64,000 nucleotides of DNA from Clostridiales bacterium (GTDB lineage Bacteria; Bacillota; Clostridia; Christensenellales; Pumilibacteraceae), in contig JAFLVC010000007.1 of assembly GCA_022508505.1 (NCBI GenBank), positions 53,768 through 117,767 on the forward strand, read 5' to 3'. A program made the translations under genes and the position numbers. Position 1 is the first letter of the stretch. The number at the start of each line of letters is the position of its first letter. Below the pieces are notes generated by a model, which saw only the letters and a list, made by a program, of their open reading frames with translations, searched no databases and was not told the DNA's origin. Positions 54,637-63,100 of this stretch are shown one piece after another.

Positions 54637-56655
54637 GTGAAGATTAAAAAATCATTTATTATATGCGCGGGGATTGTCGGCTGCACGGCCGCGCTTTCCG
54701 CGTGCGGCGACGGAGACGTGCCGCCCGATAAAAAGCCGCCCGCGCCCCCTCCGCCCACGCTCGGTACCGACTTTGTCGGCGTGACGGCGAGCTCAAGCGG
54801 CACGACGCTCACTTGGGACGGGGACGGCAAGGCGTACGATGTTTACCGCGCCGCGACGCGCTACGGCGAGTACTCTCTTGTCGAGAGCGATGTGACGGAC
54901 GGCACATACGCCGACAACACTCGGTTCGGCTACTATAAGGTTTGCGAAAAGGACGGCGACGGCGAGATTGCAGAGGAATACGAGGTCAGCGAGGAGCTCG
55001 CGCTGTTCGGAGACAACGTGTACGTGTTTTCTCCGAACGACAATGCGGACAAAGTCGCCGCGGAGATTAAAACGGTGTACGACATGCGGCACGCCGAATA
55101 CAACACCGGCGAGTTTTCGGAGGGGCGCACGGCGTTCCTCTTAAAGCCGGGCAAGTACGATAGCAAGATAGAATTAAACGTCGGATATTACATGACTTTT
55201 TCGGGGCTGGGCGCGACGCCTAACGACGTTTCGGTCAACAAGCTGTGGTGCGGCAACCGTACCGACATAGGTAACGCGCTGTGCAACTTTTGGCGCGGCG
55301 CCGAAAACTTTACCGTCGAGACCAACACGACGTGGGCGACCTCGCAGTCGTCGTCGCTGCGCGCCGTCAAGGTCAACGGCAACCTCAATTTGAGCGACGG
55401 CGCGGGCTATGCGAGCGGCGGCTTTTTGGCGGACTGCTACGTTACGGGCACGGTCAGCTCGGGCTCGCAGCAGCAATGGCTGTCGCGCAACGACAAGTGG
55501 AACAGGTGGGAAGGCAATGTGTGGAACATGTGCTTTGCCGGTATCGACGGCGCGCCGAGCGGCGAGTATCCGACCGTCAAGTACACGGTTGAGGACACCA
55601 CGACAATGCGCGAAAAACCGTTTTTGACGTTTGACGGAACGAACGGCTACCGCATTGCGGTTCCCGCGGTGCGTCAAAACGCGGTCGGGTTTTCTTGGTC
55701 GCCCGCAAATCTTTCCACGCGCATTGAAAAGTACGTCAATCAGTCGGATATATATTTTGCCAAGGCAGATATCGACACCGCAGAGAGCATAACCGACGCC
55801 TTCAAAACGCACACAGCCGTCATTCTTACGCCCGGCATATATTACCTCGACGAGGCGATCGAGATAAACGACGACGGCAAGCTCTTGATGGGCATGGGGC
55901 TCACTTCGCTCATGCCGCTCAACGGCAACGCCTGCCTTGTTACCGACGCGTCGAATATATCGGTGTCGGGCATACTGTTCGATGCGGGAATGGAAAACTC
56001 GGACACGCTCGCATCGATTGGCGTTCCGAGAAGAAATAGCCGCGACGCGCGCTTGTTCGACTGCTACTTCCGCGTCGGCGGATTTTTGGAAGAAAAGACG
56101 TATGCCGAGTGTTCCCTCAAGGTGTACTCGGATGACAGCGTGCTCGACAACCTTTGGATATGGCGCGCCGATCACGGCAGCGACCGAAATAAATACATCG
56201 GCTGGTCTGTAAACAACGGCAATACCGGCGCGGAGATTTACGGTGACAACGTAAAGGCGTACGCGCTCATGGCGGAGCACTACAAAAAGCATAACGTCGC
56301 CTGGTACGGCAACAACGGCAAGCTCTTTTTCTATCAAAGTGAGATTGCCTACGACGTGCCCGTTCAGTCGGTGTGGAAGGACGACGGCAGAAACGGATAT
56401 TCGTCGCTTTACGTCGACGACGGCGTCGAAATCTTCACGGGGCGCGGTCTCGGCGTTTACAGCAACTTCCATGTTGCGGGAATACGGCTCGACAGCGCAA
56501 TAACCGTGCCCGACAAGGCAGGTATCACAATAGAGCACGCGTGCACGGTAGGGCTAAACGGAAGTCAGGGCATTACGGCTGTTGTAAATAACGAAGCGGG
56601 TGAACGCGCATCAGGCGGGCTCCCCACATTCTTCCTCAAAAAATACACAATATAG
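54637..56655 (+). CDS. Lipoprotein with right-handed beta-helix of the GH55-like, 'adenylyl cyclase'-misnamed family
   Basis: 672 residues; GTG start 54637 after AGGAGA. Lipobox LSAC (Cys23), a Pro-rich spacer (PPAPPPP), an FnIII-like domain (about 45-110), then a beta-helix. The segments VFSPNDNADKVAAEI, FLLKPGKYDSKIELNVGYYMTFSGLG, CNFWRGAENF, SGSQQQWLSRN and MREKPFLTFDG match, in my memory, actinobacterial secreted proteins often mislabelled adenylyl cyclase, whose fold resembles GH55/pectate-lyase helices. Next to a GH3 enzyme this suggests polysaccharide cleavage or binding. Activity is inferred only. Confidence 0.7.
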   Translation: MKIKKSFIICAGIVGCTAALSACGDGDVPPDKKPPAPPPPTLGTDFVGVTASSSGTTLTWDGDGKAYDVYRAATRYGEYSLVESDVTDGTYADNTRFGYYKVCEKDGDGEIAEEYEVSEELALFGDNVYVFSPNDNADKVAAEIKTVYDMRHAEYNTGEFSEGRTAFLLKPGKYDSKIELNVGYYMTFSGLGATPNDVSVNKLWCGNRTDIGNALCNFWRGAENFTVETNTTWATSQSSSLRAVKVNGNLNLSDGAGYASGGFLADCYVTGTVSSGSQQQWLSRNDKWNRWEGNVWNMCFAGIDGAPSGEYPTVKYTVEDTTTMREKPFLTFDGTNGYRIAVPAVRQNAVGFSWSPANLSTRIEKYVNQSDIYFAKADIDTAESITDAFKTHTAVILTPGIYYLDEAIEINDDGKLLMGMGLTSLMPLNGNACLVTDASNISVSGILFDAGMENSDTLASIGVPRRNSRDARLFDCYFRVGGFLEEKTYAECSLKVYSDDSVLDNLWIWRADHGSDRNKYIGWSVNNGNTGAEIYGDNVKAYALMAEHYKKHNVAWYGNNGKLFFYQSEIAYDVPVQSVWKDDGRNGYSSLYVDDGVEIFTGRGLGVYSNFHVAGIRLDSAITVPDKAGITIEHACTVGLNGSQGITAVVNNEAGERASGGLPTFFLKKYTI

Positions 56656-56659
56656 AGTG

Positions 56660-58972
56660 ATGATTATGGTACTGAAAAAGCTTAAGTTTTTTATCCTTTT
56701 TGCGACGGTTCTTACGGCTGTTCTGCTTCTCGTCGCTTGCGGCAAGGACGCGACAGAGATAAAGAAAGTCGAAGATGTCGAAAAGCCCAAGGCCGAGGTG
56801 GTCGTCGGCATTTCGGTCGATACGACAAACGCAGTGCTCACTTATGAGCTCGGCGGGCGCGCGTTCGACATAGCCGGACTTGCGCTCGTTAAGATTCTCG
56901 ACGACGGGACGGAAAAGCTTGCGCTCGTCACTATGGATATGGTGACCGTGCCCGACATGACGACGCGCGGGCAAAAGACCGTAACCGTCAAATACGGCGA
57001 GTTTTCTGCCGAGTACACGATTACTGTGCGCGAGCTCAGCGACCTGTCGATTGACACGTCCGGCGTCAAAACGTCGTTCGAGGCGGGCGAGGCGTTCTCG
57101 GCAGAGGGGCTTATCGTCAAGGCGAGCTTTTTCGATATCGCAGGGACGGAGGAGATTGCGGCGGGCGGTGCCGGCGGCTACACCGTTACCGCGCCCGACA
57201 TGATTGAGCCCGGCATGAAGGAGGTAACAGTCTCGTACTGCGGCGTCGAGCGCAAGTATCAAATAGCTGTTCGCAAAGCTCCCGCGCTTGAGCTCGCGAC
57301 GCTCGAAAAAGAGGGCGACAAGCTGTATGTTAAAGTCGAGGGCTCGCTTGAGGGCTATTCGTCGCCCGAGTTCGGGTTCGACCTGCAAAAGCTCGCTTCC
57401 GACGACTACATTAGGGACATGCGCGTCAAGTCCGACTACACGAGCTCCGACGGCAAGTTCACGATTTCGGCAGAGCTCGGCAACGTCGAGCAGATGACCG
57501 AGGTTAAAGACGTCGGCTACATGCTGCACGTCATAATCAACGGCGTGCCTTACGACGTGGTGGACATCAAGACCGAAGCGAACACCGTCACTGAATTCGG
57601 CGGCGTGTATTACAGGCTCAAGTCCGAAAAGTACTTCAACGACAACGACTCCAAGTTCGTGGTGCTCCGCGCCGCGGCTAACGAGGGACTGCTCGTTCCC
57701 AAGTCATTGACCGCGCAGTCTGTTACGATTGCGGTGCGCGGCGAGGGCGACGACGCCAAGCTCGGGCTCGTCGTAACGGGCGAGGTGTCGGGACTCACGC
57801 TCGACGGGATTGTCATTCAGCTCCGCGAAAAGGACGATTGGAACAACACGATAGCTCTCGACACTACGGTTGAGATTGTGGGCGACACGTTCACCGCATT
57901 CGCCGTCATTCCCGACGGCGACAACCGCATACACGTCGGCAAGGTACTGTTTACGCGCATGCTCGTTCCCGGCTATATCGACGAGGAAGATCCCGCTGCG
58001 GACAAAGAGCTCCACGACCTGCCGATTCCTGTCAAGACGACCGAGATTGAATTCGGCACCGGCAAGTACACGCTCAAACAGGAAGGACTGTACGACGCCA
58101 AACAGCTCGTAACCATTCTCTACGACACAGAGGCGATTGATTACACTATGAAGGCTGTCCGGCTCGAAAAGAAGGGCGATAGGCTGTACTACGTGATTGA
58201 GGGTTCGTTCGAGGGTTCGAAAGAAGGCTGGTCGCCCGCGCTCGACATGCAAAGGACGTACGACTATTGGGAAACCTTCGGCATGCCGACGGACGCGACC
58301 GTCGAGTTCGGCGAGGGCACATTCACCGTTACGCAGGATATAACCGACTTCGACTTCGACACCGATAGGGACCGTCCGTATATAACGCACCTCACCGTCA
58401 AGGGACACAGCGGCGACGTTGCGAATATCGCGGGCTTCGAGGACATGGACGTCGAATTCGAAAAGAACGGCGTAACGTACACCTACAAGATTTACTCCAC
58501 GCAGATTTTCGCGCCCGACAACCTCAACTTCTATATCTGCATGCGCGTCGAGTCGGAGTCCGTCGAATATGCGATGAAGGATGTCAGGCTCGAGCAAAAC
58601 GGCGGTAGGCTGTACTACGTGATTGAGGGCTCGTACGAGGGCTCGAAAAACGGTTGGGCGCCTTCTATCGACATGGAGCGGCTCAACTATTGGAACAGGG
58701 TAACCATGGATACGCCTGCGAAAATAGAGTTCGGCGAGGGCACTTTCACAATCACGCAGGACATAACCGACTGCGCGTTCGACGTGGGCGACACGTATAT
58801 AACTCATCTTTTCGTGCGCGGCGCGAGCAACGACGTGGTCAACATCTCCGGCTTCAATGGCATGGATATTCAGTTCACAAAGAACGGCACGGGCTATAAA
58901 TACAGCATTTATGCTGGCGACGCTTTCAACAACGGCAATATCTACGTGTGCTTCAAGGTCACGACGGCTTAA
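56660..58972 (+). CDS. Large lipoprotein with Big_3 domains and a repeated beta module
   Basis: 770 residues from ATG 56660 (56666 also possible); the frame upstream lies in the previous gene. Lipobox LVAC (Cys27). Two Big_3-type Ig domains (about 48-135 and 140-220) follow. Then come several copies of a module of about 130-140 residues, best seen in the last two: VRLEKKGDRLYYVIEGSFEG and VRLEQNGGRLYYVIEGSYEG, each followed by VEFGEGTFTVTQDITD-like text and an YITHL strand. No catalytic motif seen; probably a binding or spacer protein. Last gene before a terminator. Confidence 0.7.
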   Translation: MIMVLKKLKFFILFATVLTAVLLLVACGKDATEIKKVEDVEKPKAEVVVGISVDTTNAVLTYELGGRAFDIAGLALVKILDDGTEKLALVTMDMVTVPDMTTRGQKTVTVKYGEFSAEYTITVRELSDLSIDTSGVKTSFEAGEAFSAEGLIVKASFFDIAGTEEIAAGGAGGYTVTAPDMIEPGMKEVTVSYCGVERKYQIAVRKAPALELATLEKEGDKLYVKVEGSLEGYSSPEFGFDLQKLASDDYIRDMRVKSDYTSSDGKFTISAELGNVEQMTEVKDVGYMLHVIINGVPYDVVDIKTEANTVTEFGGVYYRLKSEKYFNDNDSKFVVLRAAANEGLLVPKSLTAQSVTIAVRGEGDDAKLGLVVTGEVSGLTLDGIVIQLREKDDWNNTIALDTTVEIVGDTFTAFAVIPDGDNRIHVGKVLFTRMLVPGYIDEEDPAADKELHDLPIPVKTTEIEFGTGKYTLKQEGLYDAKQLVTILYDTEAIDYTMKAVRLEKKGDRLYYVIEGSFEGSKEGWSPALDMQRTYDYWETFGMPTDATVEFGEGTFTVTQDITDFDFDTDRDRPYITHLTVKGHSGDVANIAGFEDMDVEFEKNGVTYTYKIYSTQIFAPDNLNFYICMRVESESVEYAMKDVRLEQNGGRLYYVIEGSYEGSKNGWAPSIDMERLNYWNRVTMDTPAKIEFGEGTFTITQDITDCAFDVGDTYITHLFVRGASNDVVNISGFNGMDIQFTKNGTGYKYSIYAGDAFNNGNIYVCFKVTTA

Positions 58973-58989
58973 TCAATCAAAAACAACGC

Positions 58990-59018
58990 AAAGAGCTCTC
59001 CCGATCGGGAGGGCTTTT
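58990..59018 (+). terminator. Terminator of the GH3 surface operon
   Basis: AGAGCTCTCCC, GATC loop, GGGAGGGCTTTT with G-T pairs. Confidence 0.85.
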
Positions 59019-59105
59019 CATTTGCGCGTTTTTGGAAGTTTTTGCGCGTTTATGGCGTTTCGAAAGATAGTAAGACTATTTAAATATCAAAACGGCAGGC
59101 TCGTA

Positions 59106-59134
59106 TTTACATGCGAAAGTATATATGTTAAAAT
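59106..59134 (+). promoter_or_regulatory. Promoter of the Cys/His-repeat lipoprotein
   Basis: TTTACA 59106-59111, 17-base spacer, TAAAAT 59129-59134. Confidence 0.6.
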
Positions 59135-59190
59135 TTAGTAAACGTAAAGTGTCGCAGTCTATTCGGCTGCAAGCATTAGAGGGGGTAGAG

Positions 59191-61815
59191 ATGAAAAGAC
59201 GATTGCTTATCGCGGTTATGGCGCTTGTAATGAGCATTTCCGCTTTTGCGTTCGTATCTTGTGACGACGGCGAAACGGGCGGAGATGAAAAGCTTACGCA
59301 TATCGCCAAGGTCGACGCTACGTGCCTTAGCGAGGGCGTCAAGGAACACTGGAAAAAGGGCGACAAGTATTACGGCGATAAGGACGGAAAGACCGAGGTT
59401 TCGTACGACGAGCTCATTATCGGGAAGATTCCGCACACCGTCGGCAAAATGACGCACGACGACGACGGACATTGGCACCTTTGCGCGTACACCAAAGAGG
59501 GCGAGCACGATTACAAGGATGCCGACGGCAAGAGCGACAAGGAAGACCACACGCTCGGCGAGCTTAAAATCGACGATCCAGCCACAGAGGAACATGACGG
59601 CGTCGGACACAAGGACTGCGTAAACCCCGACTGCGAATATTCGGAAAACGACATCCCCGTCAAGTGGGAGGGCGAGCAAAAGCCCGAGCTTACTCATGAG
59701 CTCGAACAGGATTCCACTTGCGTAAGCGAAGGACATAGGGAATATTGGACGGACGGCAAAGGCAACTACTACGAGGACAAGGGCGGCGAAAAGGCGACGA
59801 CGCTCGAGCAGCTTGTAATCGCAAAGAAGCCTCACACGGTAGGCGATATGACTTTCGACGGTCAAGGTCATTGGCACCTTTGCGGCAACGAATTCGACGG
59901 CGTACAGCCTCATGCATATCTCGACGCCGACGGCAAGGGCGATAAGACCGGACACACTCTCGGCGATTGGGTGTACGACAAGCAGCCTACCGACGAGATT
60001 GACGGCGAGCGGCACAAGGAGTGCTCGGGTTGCGACTACGAGACCGAAAAGGAAACTGCGCCGGCGACGAGCAAGGTTGTCGAGCACGGCGTAAAGGACA
60101 AGACCTGCACCGAGGACGGCGTAAAGCAAACCTACTGGGAAAAGGGCGGAAAGTATTACAGCGACGCGTCCTGCACGGAAGAGTTTGAGATTACCGAAGA
60201 AGAGCTCGAGGCGGACTACATAGACAAGGCGACGGGGCACGAGTGGGATGCCACGCACGACGAGACCGACCATTACGAAGAATGTTCTGTGTGCCAAGAA
60301 ACTCAAAACCGCACCGAAAACGTGTGGCAGGTTGCGCACGACGAAACAGGCCACTACGAAAAGTGCTCCGAGTGCGACGAAACGCGCGGTCGCGTCGAGG
60401 GCGTTTGGACGGCAGGACACGACGAACACAATCATTACGAGGAATGCTCGGAGTGTGAAGAACAGCGCAACGAAAATCCGCACGATTACACCGACACCGT
60501 AATAGAGCCGACCTGCAAGGAAGGCGGAAAGACGACGCACGAGTGCGAGTGCGGCTATTCGTACGACAGCGACGAGACGGCGGCGCTCGATCACGATTAC
60601 AGCGTGTCGGTATTCGTACCTGTTGAGGAAGCGACGCGCGGCGGCTGGTTCTACAGGGGCTGCTCGATGTGCGGCGAGTCAAACGGCGAGCTTCTTTTCC
60701 CCGGCTTCCCCAACGACGCATACGCCGACAGAAAGGTTACGATAAACGGCGTCGAATACGGCGCATACGGCATATACTATATCCCCGAGCTCATGGATAA
60801 GGGCGTTGCGTTTGATGCGGTTGCGGACGGCGGTCTGTTTATCGTCGACCTTTCGAAGTTCGACAGCATCGATTCGATTGTTACGGACGGCACGCCGACG
60901 TTACTCTTAGTCAACGGCGATATTTCGGCTAACTCAATAAGCTTCGGAAGCAGCGGATACATAAGAGGAAACGGCACGCTCACGCTGTCAAGTCTTTCGA
61001 CGCCCGGATGGGAACACTCGTATTCCATTGAGGCGAATGTTGTAATCAACTCCACGGGCGACGGTCCGCTGCTCAAAAACAACACTCGCATCGAGAACGG
61101 CTCGCTCACAATCATTCGCCTCGGCGACATGGGCGGCTCGGGAATAAACCTCGAGGCCGGAAAGGAAATCTATGTAGGCAACGGCGGCTCGCTCGTCATA
61201 AAGAACTTCACTAACGGCATATTCGGCAATAACAGCAAGCTCACCGTCGACGGCGGCTTTGTTGCTGTCGACGTCGGACAAAACGCCTTGGCGGGCGTAA
61301 ATATCGACGCTTTGTCGGGAAATGTTTACGTAAGGTCGCAATGGTCAAATACCGTCACAAACGGTTGGGAAGGCGAAAGCGTCGTTCTGACTATGAATAT
61401 ATACGAAGGCGCAACCGTAACGGTGATGAGCAGTGCCGACGCAGGCGCCATATATAACACTAATATCAACATAGAAGGCGGCAATCTGTACGTCAAAGCC
61501 ATGTGGGCAATACAAAAGTGCTCGCTGTCGTTCGTGTCCGGAAAGGCGACCATAATCGCCGCCAACTACCAAAACGCGGCGGCTTTCCGCGATATGGTCG
61601 ATATATCGGTTTCCGCCGATTTCGACCTGGGCGTCAAGGGCTTTGCGATCCTCGTCTTTGAAGGCTATCAGTCGATAAACGTAGAGGGTTATATTACGAC
61701 ATCGGAAATAAGAGACTATACCTATCAAGACGGCAGCAAGGCCGACGATTTCGAGCCGTACTGCAAAGAAGGCGCCGTAACACCCGAGGACATTCAATTC
61801 CCCGAAGAAGTATAA
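59191..61815 (+). CDS. Surface lipoprotein with Cys/His repeats and beta-solenoid end
   Basis: 874 residues; ATG 59191 after GAGGGGGTAGAG; the frame upstream from 59125 contains the ribosome-binding site and is rejected. Lipobox FVSC (Cys24). Residues about 40-330 hold two long repeats (PHTVGxMTxDxxGHWHLC, HTLGxxxxDxxxTxExDGxxHKxC). Residues about 350-480 hold short repeats, three of them with the pattern HDExxHYExCSxCxE, able to bind metal. The C-terminal 350 residues are a Gly/Asn/Ser-rich beta-solenoid (LLLVNGDISANSISFGSSGY onwards). Function unknown; probably adhesion or metal-stabilised surface display. Confidence 0.75.
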   Translation: MKRRLLIAVMALVMSISAFAFVSCDDGETGGDEKLTHIAKVDATCLSEGVKEHWKKGDKYYGDKDGKTEVSYDELIIGKIPHTVGKMTHDDDGHWHLCAYTKEGEHDYKDADGKSDKEDHTLGELKIDDPATEEHDGVGHKDCVNPDCEYSENDIPVKWEGEQKPELTHELEQDSTCVSEGHREYWTDGKGNYYEDKGGEKATTLEQLVIAKKPHTVGDMTFDGQGHWHLCGNEFDGVQPHAYLDADGKGDKTGHTLGDWVYDKQPTDEIDGERHKECSGCDYETEKETAPATSKVVEHGVKDKTCTEDGVKQTYWEKGGKYYSDASCTEEFEITEEELEADYIDKATGHEWDATHDETDHYEECSVCQETQNRTENVWQVAHDETGHYEKCSECDETRGRVEGVWTAGHDEHNHYEECSECEEQRNENPHDYTDTVIEPTCKEGGKTTHECECGYSYDSDETAALDHDYSVSVFVPVEEATRGGWFYRGCSMCGESNGELLFPGFPNDAYADRKVTINGVEYGAYGIYYIPELMDKGVAFDAVADGGLFIVDLSKFDSIDSIVTDGTPTLLLVNGDISANSISFGSSGYIRGNGTLTLSSLSTPGWEHSYSIEANVVINSTGDGPLLKNNTRIENGSLTIIRLGDMGGSGINLEAGKEIYVGNGGSLVIKNFTNGIFGNNSKLTVDGGFVAVDVGQNALAGVNIDALSGNVYVRSQWSNTVTNGWEGESVVLTMNIYEGATVTVMSSADAGAIYNTNINIEGGNLYVKAMWAIQKCSLSFVSGKATIIAANYQNAAAFRDMVDISVSADFDLGVKGFAILVFEGYQSINVEGYITTSEIRDYTYQDGSKADDFEPYCKEGAVTPEDIQFPEEV

Positions 61816-61838
61816 TAATCTATTTTTCCTCCCTACGC

Positions 61839-61869
61839 AAAAAGGCTCGGCAGAAAGTCGAGCCTTTTG
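61839..61869. terminator. Bidirectional terminator between lipoprotein and kinase genes
   Basis: AAAAGGCTCG (61840-61849) and CGAGCCTTTT (61859-61868), A-run left and T-run right, for convergent genes. Confidence 0.85.
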
Positions 61870-61885
61870 TGTGTCCGTAATATTT

Positions 61886-62911
61886 TCAGTCGGGCCTGTT
61901 CGCCACGGGGCGCATTTGAGAGTTGGGCATAAACTCGCCGTAGAACATCTGTTGGAAAGCGCCTATGTTCGAGTATCTGTCCTTGTAATTGACGGCGAGC
62001 GCTTTTAAAAGAGATTTTTCGCGTACGGGCTGAATTGTTACGCCGAGCGCCGACGGCGGCACGAGCTTGTCGTGCTTGTACCGTTCGGTCGCTTCGGGCG
62101 GCGGGCTGCCGACGAGGCACTTGTATATCGTCGCGCCGATTTGATAGATGTCCGTCCAAGGTCCCTGCACGCCGCTTTGCGAGTACAGCTCGAGCGGGGA
62201 GTAGCCCTTTTTTAGCACGAAAAACGGCTTTGAGACGTTTTGGTTGTATATCGACGCCGCGCCGAAGTCGATTAGCTTAATCGTGCGGTTATTGACAATC
62301 TGAATGTTTTCGGGCGAAATGTCCTTGTGTATCACGCCGTGCTGGTGGAGAAGTAACAGCGTTTCGAGCACGGGGCGCATGATGTTTAGCGTTTCTTGCA
62401 GGTGCAGCTTTCCGCCGCGGCCGTTTATAAAGCGGTGCAGACTCATGCCCGTCAAGAATTCCAAGACGATATATGCCGTGTTGTTGGTCAGAAAATAATT
62501 GTAAATACCGACTATGCCGTCCATGTGTTTGATTGATGTCAGCACCTTCGCTTCCTGAGTGAATGCGGAAAGCCAATAGTTGAACGTCTTTGCGGTGTTT
62601 GGATCGGATAAGTCGACGGCGCACGAGTGCGGAATGCGCCGCGCAAAGCCCTTCGGGAAAAACTCTTTGATCGCTACGACGGTGCTCGTCAGCATGTCGT
62701 ACGCCTTGTACGTTATGCCGAAACCACCGCGCCCGAGCGGTGCGCCCATGAGGTATCTTCCCGCAAGTAGGTATCTCGGCGGCAATGCCTGCTCGTGCGT
62801 TCCGGTGTCGTCGGCGCGCATATGGCACGCAGGACAAATGAGCGTTCGGTGGTCGAGCGTAGAAAAGCAGTTAAGACATATTGTGCGAGGGTCTCTGGTG
62901 TCTTGGCGCAT
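61886..62911 (-). CDS. Zinc-ribbon Ser/Thr protein kinase
   Basis: 341 residues. An N-terminal zinc ribbon (Cys12, Cys15, Cys26, Cys29) precedes a Hanks-type kinase: glycine loop GRGGFGITY (60-68), Lys82 in VAIKEFFP, catalytic loop HKDISPEN (Asp197), and DFG at 215-217. The kinase ends at about residue 330, and there is no transmembrane helix or PASTA domain, so it is soluble, unlike PrkC. The promoter predicts a leaderless mRNA. It is divergent from ileS. Targets unknown; no phosphatase adjacent. Confidence 0.9.
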   Translation of the reverse strand: MRQDTRDPRTICLNCFSTLDHRTLICPACHMRADDTGTHEQALPPRYLLAGRYLMGAPLGRGGFGITYKAYDMLTSTVVAIKEFFPKGFARRIPHSCAVDLSDPNTAKTFNYWLSAFTQEAKVLTSIKHMDGIVGIYNYFLTNNTAYIVLEFLTGMSLHRFINGRGGKLHLQETLNIMRPVLETLLLLHQHGVIHKDISPENIQIVNNRTIKLIDFGAASIYNQNVSKPFFVLKKGYSPLELYSQSGVQGPWTDIYQIGATIYKCLVGSPPPEATERYKHDKLVPPSALGVTIQPVREKSLLKALAVNYKDRYSNIGAFQQMFYGEFMPNSQMRPVANRPD

Positions 62912-62919
62912 ACGGTTAA

Positions 62920-62948
62920 ATTATACACTTAAAGCGGTGATTTGTCAA
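62920..62948 (-). promoter_or_regulatory. Consensus promoter of the kinase, abutting its start codon
   Basis: Minus strand TTGACA (62943-62948), 17-base spacer, TATAAT (62920-62925). Predicted start near 62913, two bases before the ATG at 62911. Confidence 0.9.
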
Positions 62949-62989
62949 TAGTTGATTTGCGCCGTGTAAGACAAATCGTCGGAAAACGA

Positions 62990-63018
62990 TTGACCGCAAG
63001 GACGGAGTATGCTATAAT
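62990..63018 (+). promoter_or_regulatory. ileS promoter
   Basis: TTGACC 62990-62995, 17-base spacer, TATAAT 63013-63018. Divergent from the kinase promoter. Confidence 0.8.
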
Positions 63019-63040
63019 CTTTTTATAGTTACTCGTGTCG

Positions 63041-63080
63041 GGTATGCAGGGATGTTCTTGCATATCCAAATTGCTTTTTT
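63041..63080 (+). promoter_or_regulatory. Hairpin and T-run in the ileS leader
   Basis: GGTATGCA (63041-63048) can pair with TGCATATCC (63059-63067), and TTTTTT follows at 63075-63080. It may act as an attenuator or only as a leader structure. It is too short for a T-box. Confidence 0.3.
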
Positions 63081-63100
63081 GTTAGGAGAATTTGAGCGGA

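Noticed and set aside
63025..63100. T-box riboswitch before ileS
   Set aside because: The leader is only about 76 bases and lacks the T-box GGGTGGNACC sequence.
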